Positions 16,299 to 24,084 of a stretch of DNA of 41,319 nucleotides are shown here, piece after piece. Under the pieces are notes generated by a model. That model was not told where the DNA came from. It worked only from the letters and a program-made list of their open reading frames with translations, and did no database searches. Numbering within the stretch: the stretch's first letter is position 1; every line of letters starts with the position of its first letter. Made by a program: the position numbers and the translations under genes. Location: contig NZ_JABETO010000026.1 of assembly GCF_013055795.1 (NCBI RefSeq), forward strand, positions 4,157 through 45,475, given 5' to 3'. This stretch comes from Streptomyces sp. I05A-00742. GTDB lineage: Bacteria > Actinomycetota > Actinomycetes > Streptomycetales > Streptomycetaceae.

Positions 16299-16492
16299 GA
16301 CACCCCCCGTGGTCCCCGGTGCCCCCGCGGCCGACTCCCGGCCCGGTGGTGCCCTCGACCGCCCCGCCAGTCCGTCGTGAACTCCGCTGATTCGGCACCG
16401 AATTGACGCGATATACACCAGATACCCATTACCATATCAGTCGAAGTGGGGCCTGTCCGGGTCCCGGGCCGACGGCCGGACGGGGGCCTCGC
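16299..16492. promoter_or_regulatory. Divergent promoter region of GT2/TPR and fourth LanB genes
   Basis: The stretch 16395-16440 is clearly A/T-richer than its surroundings and holds TTGACG (16403-16408) and TACCAT (16430-16435). The 21-base spacing is too long for an ordinary sigma-70-type promoter, so the exact -10 is uncertain. It is the only A/T-rich gap in this part of the locus, which supports promoters here. Confidence 0.4.
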
Positions 16493-18940
16493 ATGGGGGA
16501 CGACGCACAGCGGACACACGGACCGGCACCCGACGTGACCGGAGCCCCCGACGCTCCGGATGGACCCGGCGTACCCGAACAGCCCGGCGGATCGGTGCCG
16601 TTCGCCGGCGGGCACCTGTGGTTCTCCGTCTTCCCCTGGGTGCTGCTGCGCACCCCCGGCCTGCCCGCCGACACCCTCGAACCCCTGGCGGACCAGGAAG
16701 CCCTGCACGCCGTGGAACAGGCCGTCGACACCACCCGGCTCGACGCCCTGACCGAGGAGTTCGCCCGCGCGCTGCCCGCCGCCCGCGCCGCGTCCCGCAG
16801 TCACGCCGAGGCCACCCGGCTCTCCCGCGCCCTGCGCACCGTCCACCGCGCCGAGCCCCTCACCGACACCCAGCTCGCGGCCTGGAACGCCCGCGGCGAC
16901 GCCGCCCTCGCCCACCGCTGGCAGGCCGCCGTCGCCGCACACGTCGCGGCCGACGGGCGAGCCGAACGGCTGCACGCCGCGGCGCTCGGACGCGCCCGCG
17001 CCCACCTCACCGCCCGCTGCGCCGAACCGGACGTGGCGCACGCCGTGTTCCTCTCCAGCCCGGACTTCCACGACAACGCCTTCACCCACCACGTCCTGCG
17101 CGGCGACGGCACCGGCACCCACAGCAAGTCCCGCCAGGCGTACGCCACGGCCGCCCGCTACCTGCGCCGGCTCACCGTCCGCTGCGAACTGACGTCGTTC
17201 TTCGGGCCCGTGCACTTCGTCCGCCTCGACCCGGCCGAACCCGACGGCCTGCGCCTGGACGCCCCGGCCCCCGAGCACGTCCTCGTCGAGCCGAGCACCT
17301 GGCTGCTCGACCGCCTCAACCGCACGGCCCACCGCGCGATCCCGCCCGCCCTGCGCCGCCCGCGCCGGCATCCGCTGGTCACCGAGGGCGCCGGCGGGCT
17401 CGTCAGGGGCACGGACGGTGCCGTGTTCCCCGTCGGACCGGCCGCGCTCGCCCTGTGGCGCGCCCTCGACGGGGACCGCACCTCCGCCGAGGCCGCGGCG
17501 GCGGCCGGACTCGGACCGGCCGAGGTACCGGGCCTGCTGCGCGAACTCACGGGCACCCTCGTGCCGTTGGCCGACGTGCCGGCCCACGCCCTCGACGCCT
17601 GGGACACGGTCCTGGCCCGCAGCCCGGAGGCCGGACCCGCCGCGGACCTCGAACGGCTCCGCCGGGAGTTCGCCACCGCCCCCTGGCCGGCCCGCCGGGA
17701 GGTCTTCGCCCGCGCCGAACGGCGGGCGGCGGACGTCCTCGGCCCCGCGGCGGAGGTCCGGCGCGGCAAGGGCGAACACTACGCGGACCGTTACGTGTTC
17801 CACGAGGAACGCACCCATCCGCTCAGCGGGCGCACCACGCTCGGCGCGCCCGCCGTCCGCGGCCTCACGTCCGCCCTCGCCGACGTCCTGCCGCTGAGCT
17901 ACCTCGCCGCCCTCGTCCGCCGCGAGGACGCCCGGGAGTCCGTACGGGCCGCGACCGGCGGTACCCGCGTCCCCCTGCTCGACCTGCTCCGCGCCGACAT
18001 CCCCGAGGTGCGCACCCGCACCGACGCCTTCACCGCCGGGCTGACCGCCCTGGTGGCGTCCCGCACCCGGGACGGCCGGGCCGCCCTGACCCGGGAGGAC
18101 ATCACCGCGCTCGCCGGCCGCTTCTGCCCGGCCATGGACCCGCGGGACCACCTCGCCGCCCTCTGCGGCCCGGACGTCATGGCCCTCGGCGACCCGACGA
18201 GCGCGCCGTGGCTCCTCGGCGAACTCCACGACGACGGAAGCTACTTGGCGGGCGGCGTGAGCAGACTGCACCCTGATGGACCCGCCCTCCGCGCCGACCT
18301 GCTCGGCCGGGTGGCCCGGGTCCTGGACCCCGCCGGCATGGCGGCCGTCGTCTCCCGCCGCCGCAACATGTTCCTCGTCCCCGAGATGCCGGGACTCTCC
18401 GTCGAGCTCAGCGGCATGTCGGGCAAGCCGCGCTCCGACACCGTGCCGATCAGCGAGATCACCGTCGACGCCGACGGCACCGCCGTCCTCGCCCGCGGCC
18501 GCAGGCTGCGGCTGTACAGCGGCGACATCCCGTCCGTCCAGCACCGCGCGCTCAGTGTGCCGTGCCTGGTCCCGGTCCCCGTCACCCTCGGCACCCGCAC
18601 CCCCCGCGTCCTCGTCGGCCCGACGGTCCTCCAGCGCGCCCGGTGGGAGGTGGACCTGCCCGAGCTCCCGACGGGCTATCCCGGGTGGCGGGCCCTGCAC
18701 CGCATCCGCTGCCGGCTCGGCCTCCCGCGCCGGGTGTTCGTCCGCGCCCCGGAGGAGCGCAAACCCCTCCACACCGACTTCGCCGACCCCCTCGCCGTGG
18801 CCGACCTGGCCCGGCTGGCCCCGGGCCGGGTGACCGTCTCGGAGATGCTGCCGGGCCCCGACCGTCTGTGGTGGCGCCCCGACGGCCGGCGCGCCCACTG
18901 CGCCGAGCTCCGGCTGGCGTGCCTGGTGGGGTTCGGGTAG
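16493..18940 (+). CDS. LanB-family (PEARL-like) protein, compact form
   Basis: 815 residues from ATG 16493 (in-frame upstream triplets back to 16403 lack a ribosome site). After a Pro/Gly-rich leader of about 40 residues it runs as a single Lant_dehydr_N-type protein: FSVFPWVLLRTPG at about 45-57, LTVRCELTSFFGPVHF at 227-242, GKGEHYADRYVFHEE at 425-439, SRRRNMFLVPEMP, KPLHTDFADPL and SEMLPGPDRLWWRP at the end. The LAAKNE of the other copies reads LTVRCE here, so a lysine-asparagine pair near the conserved Glu is changed. No SpaB_C domain. It is in its own transcription unit, ended by a strong hairpin. Inferred role: tRNA-dependent amino-acid addition to the scaffold peptide. Confidence 0.87.
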   Translation: MGDDAQRTHGPAPDVTGAPDAPDGPGVPEQPGGSVPFAGGHLWFSVFPWVLLRTPGLPADTLEPLADQEALHAVEQAVDTTRLDALTEEFARALPAARAASRSHAEATRLSRALRTVHRAEPLTDTQLAAWNARGDAALAHRWQAAVAAHVAADGRAERLHAAALGRARAHLTARCAEPDVAHAVFLSSPDFHDNAFTHHVLRGDGTGTHSKSRQAYATAARYLRRLTVRCELTSFFGPVHFVRLDPAEPDGLRLDAPAPEHVLVEPSTWLLDRLNRTAHRAIPPALRRPRRHPLVTEGAGGLVRGTDGAVFPVGPAALALWRALDGDRTSAEAAAAAGLGPAEVPGLLRELTGTLVPLADVPAHALDAWDTVLARSPEAGPAADLERLRREFATAPWPARREVFARAERRAADVLGPAAEVRRGKGEHYADRYVFHEERTHPLSGRTTLGAPAVRGLTSALADVLPLSYLAALVRREDARESVRAATGGTRVPLLDLLRADIPEVRTRTDAFTAGLTALVASRTRDGRAALTREDITALAGRFCPAMDPRDHLAALCGPDVMALGDPTSAPWLLGELHDDGSYLAGGVSRLHPDGPALRADLLGRVARVLDPAGMAAVVSRRRNMFLVPEMPGLSVELSGMSGKPRSDTVPISEITVDADGTAVLARGRRLRLYSGDIPSVQHRALSVPCLVPVPVTLGTRTPRVLVGPTVLQRARWEVDLPELPTGYPGWRALHRIRCRLGLPRRVFVRAPEERKPLHTDFADPLAVADLARLAPGRVTVSEMLPGPDRLWWRPDGRRAHCAELRLACLVGFG

Positions 18941-18947
18941 CGCGACG

Positions 18948-18979
18948 GGCCGGCCCGCCCCTTTCCGGGCGGACCGGCC
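18948..18979 (+). terminator. Strong hairpin terminator after fourth LanB gene
   Basis: GGCCGG-C-CCGCCC (18948-18960) pairs with GGGCGG-A-CCGGCC (18967-18979) around the 6-base loop CTTTCC: 12 G/C pairs with one C/A mismatch, 7 bases after the stop. Confidence 0.75.
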
Positions 18980-19037
18980 GCTGTTCATCGAGGGCGCGGA
19001 ACCGTGTCCTCAAGGGATCTGTGTTCCGGTGCGAGGG

Positions 19038-19664
19038 TCAGGCACGCACCGTGTACCAGGCCCCCACGCCACCGCAACCGCTCGCCGAGAAGTTGGTGCT
19101 GCGGTACCCCGGCGGGATGGGGGAGCCGGAGCAGGTCCAGATGCCGTTGCGGACGAGTTGGTGGTACCAGGCGCCGATGCCGTTGCAGCCGGTGCGGGCG
19201 TAGTTCGTGGTGACGTAGCCGGCCGGAATGGGCGAGCCCGCGCAGGTCTAGCGGCCGTCGCGGGCGAGCTGGTGGTACCAGGCGCCGATGCCGCTGCAAC
19301 CGTTGCGGTCGTAGTTGGTGATGACGTAGCCGGGCACGATCGGCGAACCGGAACAGGTCCAGATGCCGTCCCGCACGGGCTGCTGGTACCAGGACCCCGC
19401 GCCGTTGCAGCCGTTGCGGTTGTACGCGGTGATCACGTACCCGTCCGGGACGGGAGCCCCCGAGCAGGACCATCCGCCCGCCTTGACGGCCGCCGCCTCG
19501 CCCGTGGTCGCCCCGGTGAATCCGGCCACGAGTAACGCGACCGCCCCGACGGCCGCGGCGAGTCTTCCGCGGACCGTCGCCCTTGTGGTTCCCGTTCTCT
19601 TCGCGTCGAGTCGACCCGCGTCGAGTCGGCGAAGACCCCACCATGAACGGAATTGACTGTTCAA
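19038..19664 (-). pseudogene. Secreted protein with four Cys-containing 36-aa repeats, interrupted by one TAG
   Basis: Starts at TTG 19664 with GAGGGGA about 8 bases upstream. A basic N-region (RRLDAGRLDAKRTG) and a hydrophobic core (LAAAVGAVALLVAGFTGA) form a signal peptide ending near AAA, so the product is exported. Four tandem repeats of about 36 residues follow, each with W-[ST]-C-[SA]-G-[SA]-P-[IV], GY, GC and G[AI]G[AS]WY. Codon 139 is TAG (minus strand, 19248-19250) exactly where repeats 2 and 4 have TGG (Trp). Downstream the frame stays open for 69 codons with repeats 3 and 4 intact and ends at a TGA (19038-19040). So either a very recent nonsense mutation, a sequencing error, or readthrough. 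The truncated product would be 138 residues with two repeats. I do not recognise the repeat family. Confidence 0.7.
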
Positions 19665-19831
19665 TTCACACCGATCCCCTCGTCATGCCCATTTCAGGGC
19701 TGCTGTCGGCGGTAAGGACACCGGAGGGCGAGGGAAAAGTCATCAGACTCGACATCGATGTGAGAAGCGCATCACACTCCGTGAACAATCGCGCGAGCGG
19801 TGGCGGACATGGTAAGCGATCACGCCGACCG

Positions 19832-19857
19832 CGGGCGGCGCCCGTCGGCGCCGCCCG
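19832..19857 (-). terminator. Perfect 11-bp hairpin
   Basis: CGGGCGGCGCC (19832-19842), loop CGTC, GGCGCCGCCCG (19847-19857). It lies 5 bases past the stop of the minus-strand DsbA-like gene and should terminate it. Confidence 0.7.
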
Positions 19858-19862
19858 TTCCG

Positions 19863-20483
19863 TCAGGCCGCGGTGCCCGCCTGCGCCGCGGCCGCCGTGC
19901 GGAGAGCGGCGAGAAAGGCCTCGGGCGACTGCGCACCGTTCACTGTGCTCCCGTCGTCGAAGAGGAACAGCGGCACACTGCGCACGCGGAGCCCGGCGAC
20001 CGTCCGGAAGCCGGCGGCCGTGGCGTCCGTGCCGCCGTCCGGGTGCCAGTCCACCCCGTTCCGTGCCGCGATGTTCCGCAGGACGGTGAGGTCGGCGACG
20101 TTGAGGCCCTCGGTGAAGTAGGCGCCGAACAGCCGGGCCACGGTCTGCTCTCCCGCTCCCTGGGCGGTCGCCTGGGCGATCAGACCGTGGGCCGCGAGGG
20201 TGTTGGCGAAGACCGCGCGGTCGTAGCGGATCTCCAGACCGCTGCGCGCGGCCACCTCGGTGAGGTGGGCGGTCCTCTCCTCGGCCGACGGCCCGAAGAC
20301 CCGCCGGTGGACCTCGCGGAGGGGCTCTCCGTCCGTGGGGGCGTCCGGTGCGAGCTGGAAGGGCAGGAACTCGGTCTCCAGCACGCCGCCCTCGGCACGG
20401 AACCGCTCCGCGGCCCGCAGGTAGTGGGTGAATCCCAGGAACGACCAGGCGCACGCGATGTCCAGCACGATACGGACCTTCAT
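19863..20483 (-). CDS. DsbA-family (FrnE-like) oxidoreductase
   Basis: 206 residues from ATG 20483 with AAGGAG 9 bases upstream. The N-terminal VRIVLDIACAWSFLGF corresponds to the 'vDvvCPWCylG' start of FrnE/2-hydroxychromene-2-carboxylate isomerase proteins. An alpha-helical insert follows (ATAQGAGEQTVARLFGAYFTEGLNVAD), then cis-Pro SVPLFLFDD and NGAQSPEAFLAAL at the end. Only one Cys (CAWS) remains at the CxxC site, so it is more likely an isomerase or reductase-like protein than a disulfide oxidase. No signal peptide, hence cytoplasmic. Monocistronic. Substrate unknown. Confidence 0.88.
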   Translation of the reverse strand: MKVRIVLDIACAWSFLGFTHYLRAAERFRAEGGVLETEFLPFQLAPDAPTDGEPLREVHRRVFGPSAEERTAHLTEVAARSGLEIRYDRAVFANTLAAHGLIAQATAQGAGEQTVARLFGAYFTEGLNVADLTVLRNIAARNGVDWHPDGGTDATAAGFRTVAGLRVRSVPLFLFDDGSTVNGAQSPEAFLAALRTAAAAQAGTAA

Positions 20484-20741
20484 GGCGACGAACTCCTTGC
20501 GGTGACGATCTGAGGCGGAGGACGACGGCGGTCACTCGGACTCCGTCGCCGGCGCCGCACTCCTTGGTACGGACACGAACCTACGGCCGGCCCGACCTGG
20601 GTCACATCTGTCGAATGACCGGGTTCATGCCCCCCTGGCACCGGTGTGTGCCGCTCGCCACTGTGGCTACGATCACGCGAACGCACCGTCCGTCCGGATC
20701 CTGGCCGCTCCGCGGCGCAGGCGCAGCGAGGGGGTTTCCGC
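20484..20741. promoter_or_regulatory. Divergent intergenic region
   Basis: 258 bases between the divergent DsbA-like and serine hydrolase starts. It must hold both promoters, but I see no convincing -35/-10 pair or operator. Confidence 0.35.
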
Positions 20742-22040
20742 ATGACGAGAACCGACGTGACGAGGACCGAAGAGACGAGAACCGAAGCGACCGGAACGGG
20801 ACCGGCACGCGTCGGCCTGCTGCGTGCCGCGGCGGTGGCCGTGAGCGCCGCGGTGCTGGCGGCCATGGGTGTGACCGGTGCGGCGGCCGAACCGTCGTCG
20901 GCCGGCGGGCCGGATCCCGCGGGAGTGCGCGCCGCGCTGGAACGCACCGTAGGCGCGGGCGCGCCCGGCGCGTTCGCGGTCATCCGCGATCACGGCGATT
21001 CCGGTCACGACCGGTCCGTCGCGGTCGGCAAGGCGAACCTCGACGGCACACCGATGAACGCGAAATGGCGCGTCCGGGTCGGCAGCAACACCAAGACGTT
21101 CACCTCCGTCCTGGTGATGCGCCTGGTCGAACAGGGCCGCATCGATCTGGACGGGCGGCTGCGCGAGTACCTGCCGCCCGGAACGCTGCCGGAGGGCTGG
21201 AACATGACCGTCCGGCAGGCCATGCAGCACCGTGCCGGCATCTACGACCACACCGAGGACCTGCTCGAACAGCCGGGTGAGGAGACCACAAGCGCGTTCG
21301 AGAAGCGGATCCGCACCACCGTCTACCCGCCCGCCGAGCTCGTGGCGATGTCGGTCAAGCACGGTGTGCAGTACACGCCGGGGACCCGGTACGCGTACAC
21401 CAACACCGGCTTCGTGCTGTTGGGCATGGCCGTCGAGCACGTCACCGGCCGCCCGTACGCCGAGGTACTGCGCGAGGAGGTCATCGAGCCGCTGCGGCTG
21501 CGCCGGACCTCGTTCGTGGTCCCCGACCGGCGTATCAAGGGGCCGCACGTCACCGGCTACCTGACCAACGACGACCGCTCCCGGCCGCTGCTGGACTCGA
21601 CCGAGCAGAACGGCTCGTGGGTCTGGAGCGCGGGAGCGGTCATCTCCTCGGCCGACGACATGGACCGCTTCCTGACCACCGTTCTCGCCGGCAGCTCCGG
21701 CGGACTGGTCTCCGACGCGTCGGTGCGGCAGATGACGAGCGCGCTGCCCACCCCCACGGCCAGGACCGGCTACGGCCTGGGCCTCCGCGCGATCACGCTG
21801 TCCTGCGGCACGGTCTACGGGCACGGCGGCATCGTCCAGGGCTACCAGACCCAGTCCTACGCCACCCGCGACGGCCGGCGGACCGTCGTCGTCTTCGCCA
21901 ACGCCTCCAACAACAGCGCGGTGACGCAAGGACTCATGAACACCCTCGAACCCGCCTTCTGCGGACCCGGGAAGGCCGACGGCACGGCCGGCCCGGCGCC
22001 ACGACGGGCGGTACCGGTCGTGGAGGACACCCGCGTCTGA
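20742..22040 (+). CDS. Secreted serine hydrolase (class C beta-lactamase / D-Ala-D-Ala carboxypeptidase type)
   Basis: 432 residues from ATG 20742 (GAGGGGG upstream). The first 20 residues carry a TRTE-like tandem repeat, followed by a signal peptide (VGLLRAAAVAVSAAVLAAMGVTGAAAE). Catalytic motifs of the serine beta-lactamase-like family are all present: SNTK (S115, K118), YTN (Y219-N221) and HGG near residue 366 in VYGHGGIVQGYQ. GY...VF.N and QAMQHRAGI segments are also typical. Members hydrolyse D-alanyl peptides or esters outside the cell. Beta-lactam resistance cannot be inferred. Monocistronic. Confidence 0.92.
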   Translation: MTRTDVTRTEETRTEATGTGPARVGLLRAAAVAVSAAVLAAMGVTGAAAEPSSAGGPDPAGVRAALERTVGAGAPGAFAVIRDHGDSGHDRSVAVGKANLDGTPMNAKWRVRVGSNTKTFTSVLVMRLVEQGRIDLDGRLREYLPPGTLPEGWNMTVRQAMQHRAGIYDHTEDLLEQPGEETTSAFEKRIRTTVYPPAELVAMSVKHGVQYTPGTRYAYTNTGFVLLGMAVEHVTGRPYAEVLREEVIEPLRLRRTSFVVPDRRIKGPHVTGYLTNDDRSRPLLDSTEQNGSWVWSAGAVISSADDMDRFLTTVLAGSSGGLVSDASVRQMTSALPTPTARTGYGLGLRAITLSCGTVYGHGGIVQGYQTQSYATRDGRRTVVVFANASNNSAVTQGLMNTLEPAFCGPGKADGTAGPAPRRAVPVVEDTRV

Positions 22041-22148
22041 CCGCCGGCACGTCTGTGAACCGGGGGCCCCCGTGTTGGGCAAACGGAGCCCTGACCTCCA
22101 TGAACAGGCGGAAACGAGGTGCCGGAATGATCCCTTCCGTCGGGTACC

Positions 22149-22496
22149 GTGCATGCCGAATCGAACAAGTCGATAGCCGACGCCACGTTCCGTGAGACGG
22201 GCAAGGGCATCTCGTGGAAGGTGGCGCTGTCCAAGCGCAACGCCGGCATGGGCGTCGTGAACTTCAAGACGCAGATCTTCGGGGACGGCCACGAGATGGC
22301 CGGCATCAAGGCGCAGAAGCAGAAGTGGAATTACAACTTCCACGGGGAGCTTCCCCGCTCCTTCGTCTGGAAGGACAACAACAAGAAGTACACGCTGCCC
22401 AAGGGCAGCATCGTCTCGTTCTTCTGGACCTGGCGCTCGACGGCCAAGCCGGACCAGCACGGCTACCGCTACGTCAACTGCACCTATCTGCCGTAG
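22149..22496 (+). CDS. Hypothetical protein, probable 5'-damaged secreted protein
   Basis: 115 residues from GTG 22149, with no good ribosome site. The N-terminus reads (M)HAESNKS, which looks like the end of a signal peptide (A-x-A/HA-E) rather than a true start. Just upstream, in another frame, ATG 22100 begins MNRRKRGAGM, a typical basic start of a signal peptide; an in-frame TGA at 22128-22130 separates the two. The simplest reading is that a deletion removed the signal core and shifted the frame. The body is basic and small (KGISWKVALSKRN, HGELPRSFVWKDNNKKYTL, HGYRYVNCTYLP), lower in G+C than its neighbours. Family not recognised. Confidence 0.5.
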   Translation: MHAESNKSIADATFRETGKGISWKVALSKRNAGMGVVNFKTQIFGDGHEMAGIKAQKQKWNYNFHGELPRSFVWKDNNKKYTLPKGSIVSFFWTWRSTAKPDQHGYRYVNCTYLP

Positions 22497-22595
22497 CGTT
22501 CGCGCGCCGGGGGGAGAGAAGGGGGCGGGGTTGGCGTGGGAACTCCCTCCCGCCGGCCTTGGCCGCCCGCGGATCTCCTCGGCGTCGCATGACGA

Positions 22596-22733
22596 CTACT
22601 CGCTTTCTGCCCCATCGCCCACCCGCAACAGCAGCTTGCCCGTGCTGCTCTGCGTCTCCATCAGGCGGTGTGCCTCCGCCGCCTCCGCGAGCGGGAACTC
22701 GGCCGTGACGGGCAGGTGCACGATCCCGTCCAT
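22596..22733 (-). pseudogene. C-terminal remnant of a zinc-type quinone oxidoreductase/alcohol dehydrogenase
   Basis: The minus strand encodes HLPVTAEFPLAEAAEAHRLM followed by ETQSSTGKLLLRV, the standard C-terminus of NADPH:quinone oxidoreductase/MDR proteins. The rest of the about 320-residue gene is missing: homology stops near 22733, where another gene fragment abuts. Confidence 0.6.
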
Positions 22734-22738
22734 CCGAG

Positions 22739-23200
22739 CTACCCGCACTTCTGCACCGAGCTCCACTCCGACGACGGCATTCGCGGCGACGCGCGCGAGA
22801 TCCACATCGAGTACTGCGACCAGTGGGACTCATGACCCCGGCCGACAGGACCCCGCCGACCATGACGTTCAACGATCACCTCCAGCATCTCGTCGAGATC
22901 GAGCGGCCGCTCCTCCGGCCGGCCGACGCCTGGCACGTCGGGACTCGACCGCAGCGGCAGGTAGACCAGCGACCGCGGCGAACGGGCCGCGAGCATGAGC
23001 AGGGTGCCCAGTTGCCGCCCGTCGCCCCGATCCACGCACAGCTGGTACTGACCGTCGTTGTGCACGGCGTACAAGGCGGCGTTCTTGAGCCCCCGCGCCG
23101 GACGGATCACCCGGTACTCCTCGGCGCCCAGCCGCACCCGCTGGACCGCCACCTTGGTCCTCAGGTCGTCCCGTCCCAAAGCCGCCCGTGACGCCGCCAT
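22739..23200 (-). CDS. Hypothetical protein, possibly 3'-truncated
   Basis: 153 residues from ATG 23200 with AAGGGA 4 bases upstream. The first about 110 residues look genuinely coding (LGRDDLRTKVAVQRVRLGAE, then NAALYAVHNDGQYQLCVDRG and LVYLPLRSSPDVPGVG) and have no signal peptide. The last about 30 residues run antisense through the plus-strand fragment at 22740-22835 and look non-native, so the natural 3' end may have been lost. Family not recognised; no functional inference. Confidence 0.5.
   Translation of the reverse strand: MAASRAALGRDDLRTKVAVQRVRLGAEEYRVIRPARGLKNAALYAVHNDGQYQLCVDRGDGRQLGTLLMLAARSPRSLVYLPLRSSPDVPGVGRPEERPLDLDEMLEVIVERHGRRGPVGRGHESHWSQYSMWISRASPRMPSSEWSSVQKCG
22740..22835 (+). 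pseudogene. 3' remnant of an unidentified gene
   Basis: A 31-codon stretch ending at TGA 22833 reads like a natural C-terminus (YPHFCTELHSDDGIRG, then REIHIEYCDQWDS) and has no start. It abuts the oxidoreductase remnant on the opposite strand, as expected at a deletion joint. Confidence 0.35.
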
Positions 23201-23640
23201 GCTGTCCCTTCGTGACGATCCCCACCCGCCAGAACATCATCGCCCGATCGAGTGAAGTGCAGAGAAGCGCCGTTTCCTTGAACTGCTCGTCGAACGACCG
23301 GCCAGGCTCCAGGCCGCCCGAGCTCGTTCCCGGTTCGGATGAGCCATGGGAACCACAACGCGAACTCCATTGCCGCGAAGCTCGGCAGGAGAAGGGCAGA
23401 ACGCTGCGTGATGAGCACGGCCCCGTTCATGCGGCACCTTCCGCCGGACGGAGGATGCGGCACGCGAGGGCTGCCGGCGTGCCCGACCCCAGATCGGCCT
23501 CGCGCAGATACGGAAGCCCCAAGAGGGATCTGCGACATATGCGGGCATCGCTCAAAAAAGCAGATCTTATGCTTTAGATTGCGGATGTACCGGGCTGATC
23601 TCCTCATTCCGGTAACACTCTCTGTCGCTAGGAGCATCTG
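23201..23640. other. 440-bp non-coding stretch
   Basis: No supported gene. G+C falls markedly in 23535-23640 (AT-rich around CAAAAAAGCAGATC and TTTAGATT), which probably contains the promoter of the small secreted gene at 23641; TAGATT at 23575-23580 is a possible -10 without a clear -35. Confidence 0.4.
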
Positions 23641-23904
23641 ATGAATGCACAACACCGCGCCGGAACCCTCCTCACCACTGCCGTCTGCGCGCTCTGCCTG
23701 ACCACCGTCCCGGCCACCGCCGACGCCGCGGGGACGCCGGAGGCCGCCCGCCAGGCGCGGTCGTACCCGTCCGACGCTTCCCCCTCTGGCGGCAACGGCC
23801 TCCTGGGCGTGGAGGAACGGCTGGGGAAGATGACGATCGAGCAGGCCAGGAAGGAGATCGCACGGCTGGCCAAGCTCTTCGGCGTCCCCGCCTCCGGTCG
23901 CTGA
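23641..23904 (+). CDS. Small secreted protein, 87 aa
   Basis: 87 residues from ATG 23641, with TAGGAG 7 bases upstream. The N-terminus is a clear signal peptide (RAGTLLTTAVCALCLTTVPA, cleavage near ADAAG). The mature peptide is about 55 residues with a Gly/Ser/Pro linker and a C-terminal amphipathic helix (VEERLGKMTIEQARKEIARL, then AKLFGVPA). Both cysteines are in the signal peptide. Family not recognised; an exported small peptide or bacteriocin-like molecule is possible but unsupported. Confidence 0.7.
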   Translation: MNAQHRAGTLLTTAVCALCLTTVPATADAAGTPEAARQARSYPSDASPSGGNGLLGVEERLGKMTIEQARKEIARLAKLFGVPASGR

Positions 23905-24084
23905 GCCCGTTCCGGCCTCGCCCGTGTCGTCCCGGGCGGCCGCGAAGGGCTCGGTGGCGCGCCCGGTTCCGTGGGTGGTCACGGCGTCCGCACCGGCGTG
24001 TCGGCCACGCCCCCTGTTCACAGCGGGGCGGCGACGGCAGATTGGACGCTCGGAACGATCGGGGCCCACGGTGAGGTGAGAAGA

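Noticed and set aside
16403..16492. Longer N-terminus of the fourth LanB from TTG 16403
   Set aside because: It would place the A/T-rich promoter region inside the gene and lacks a ribosome site; ATG 16493 fits better.
1..18940. Class I lanthipeptide or thiopeptide cluster
   Set aside because: LanB homology alone suggests this, but I see no SpaB_C elimination domain, LanC, YcaO, cycloaddition enzyme, LanT or Ser/Thr/Cys-rich precursor in the window. A distant part upstream cannot be excluded.
16172..18988. 938-codon minus-strand open frame antisense to the fourth LanB
   Set aside because: Same shadow effect; it also runs through the divergent GT/TPR gene and the terminator.
22061..22072. 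CGGGGGCCCCCG as a terminator of the serine hydrolase gene
   Set aside because: It is a palindrome without a loop, so it cannot form a useful hairpin.
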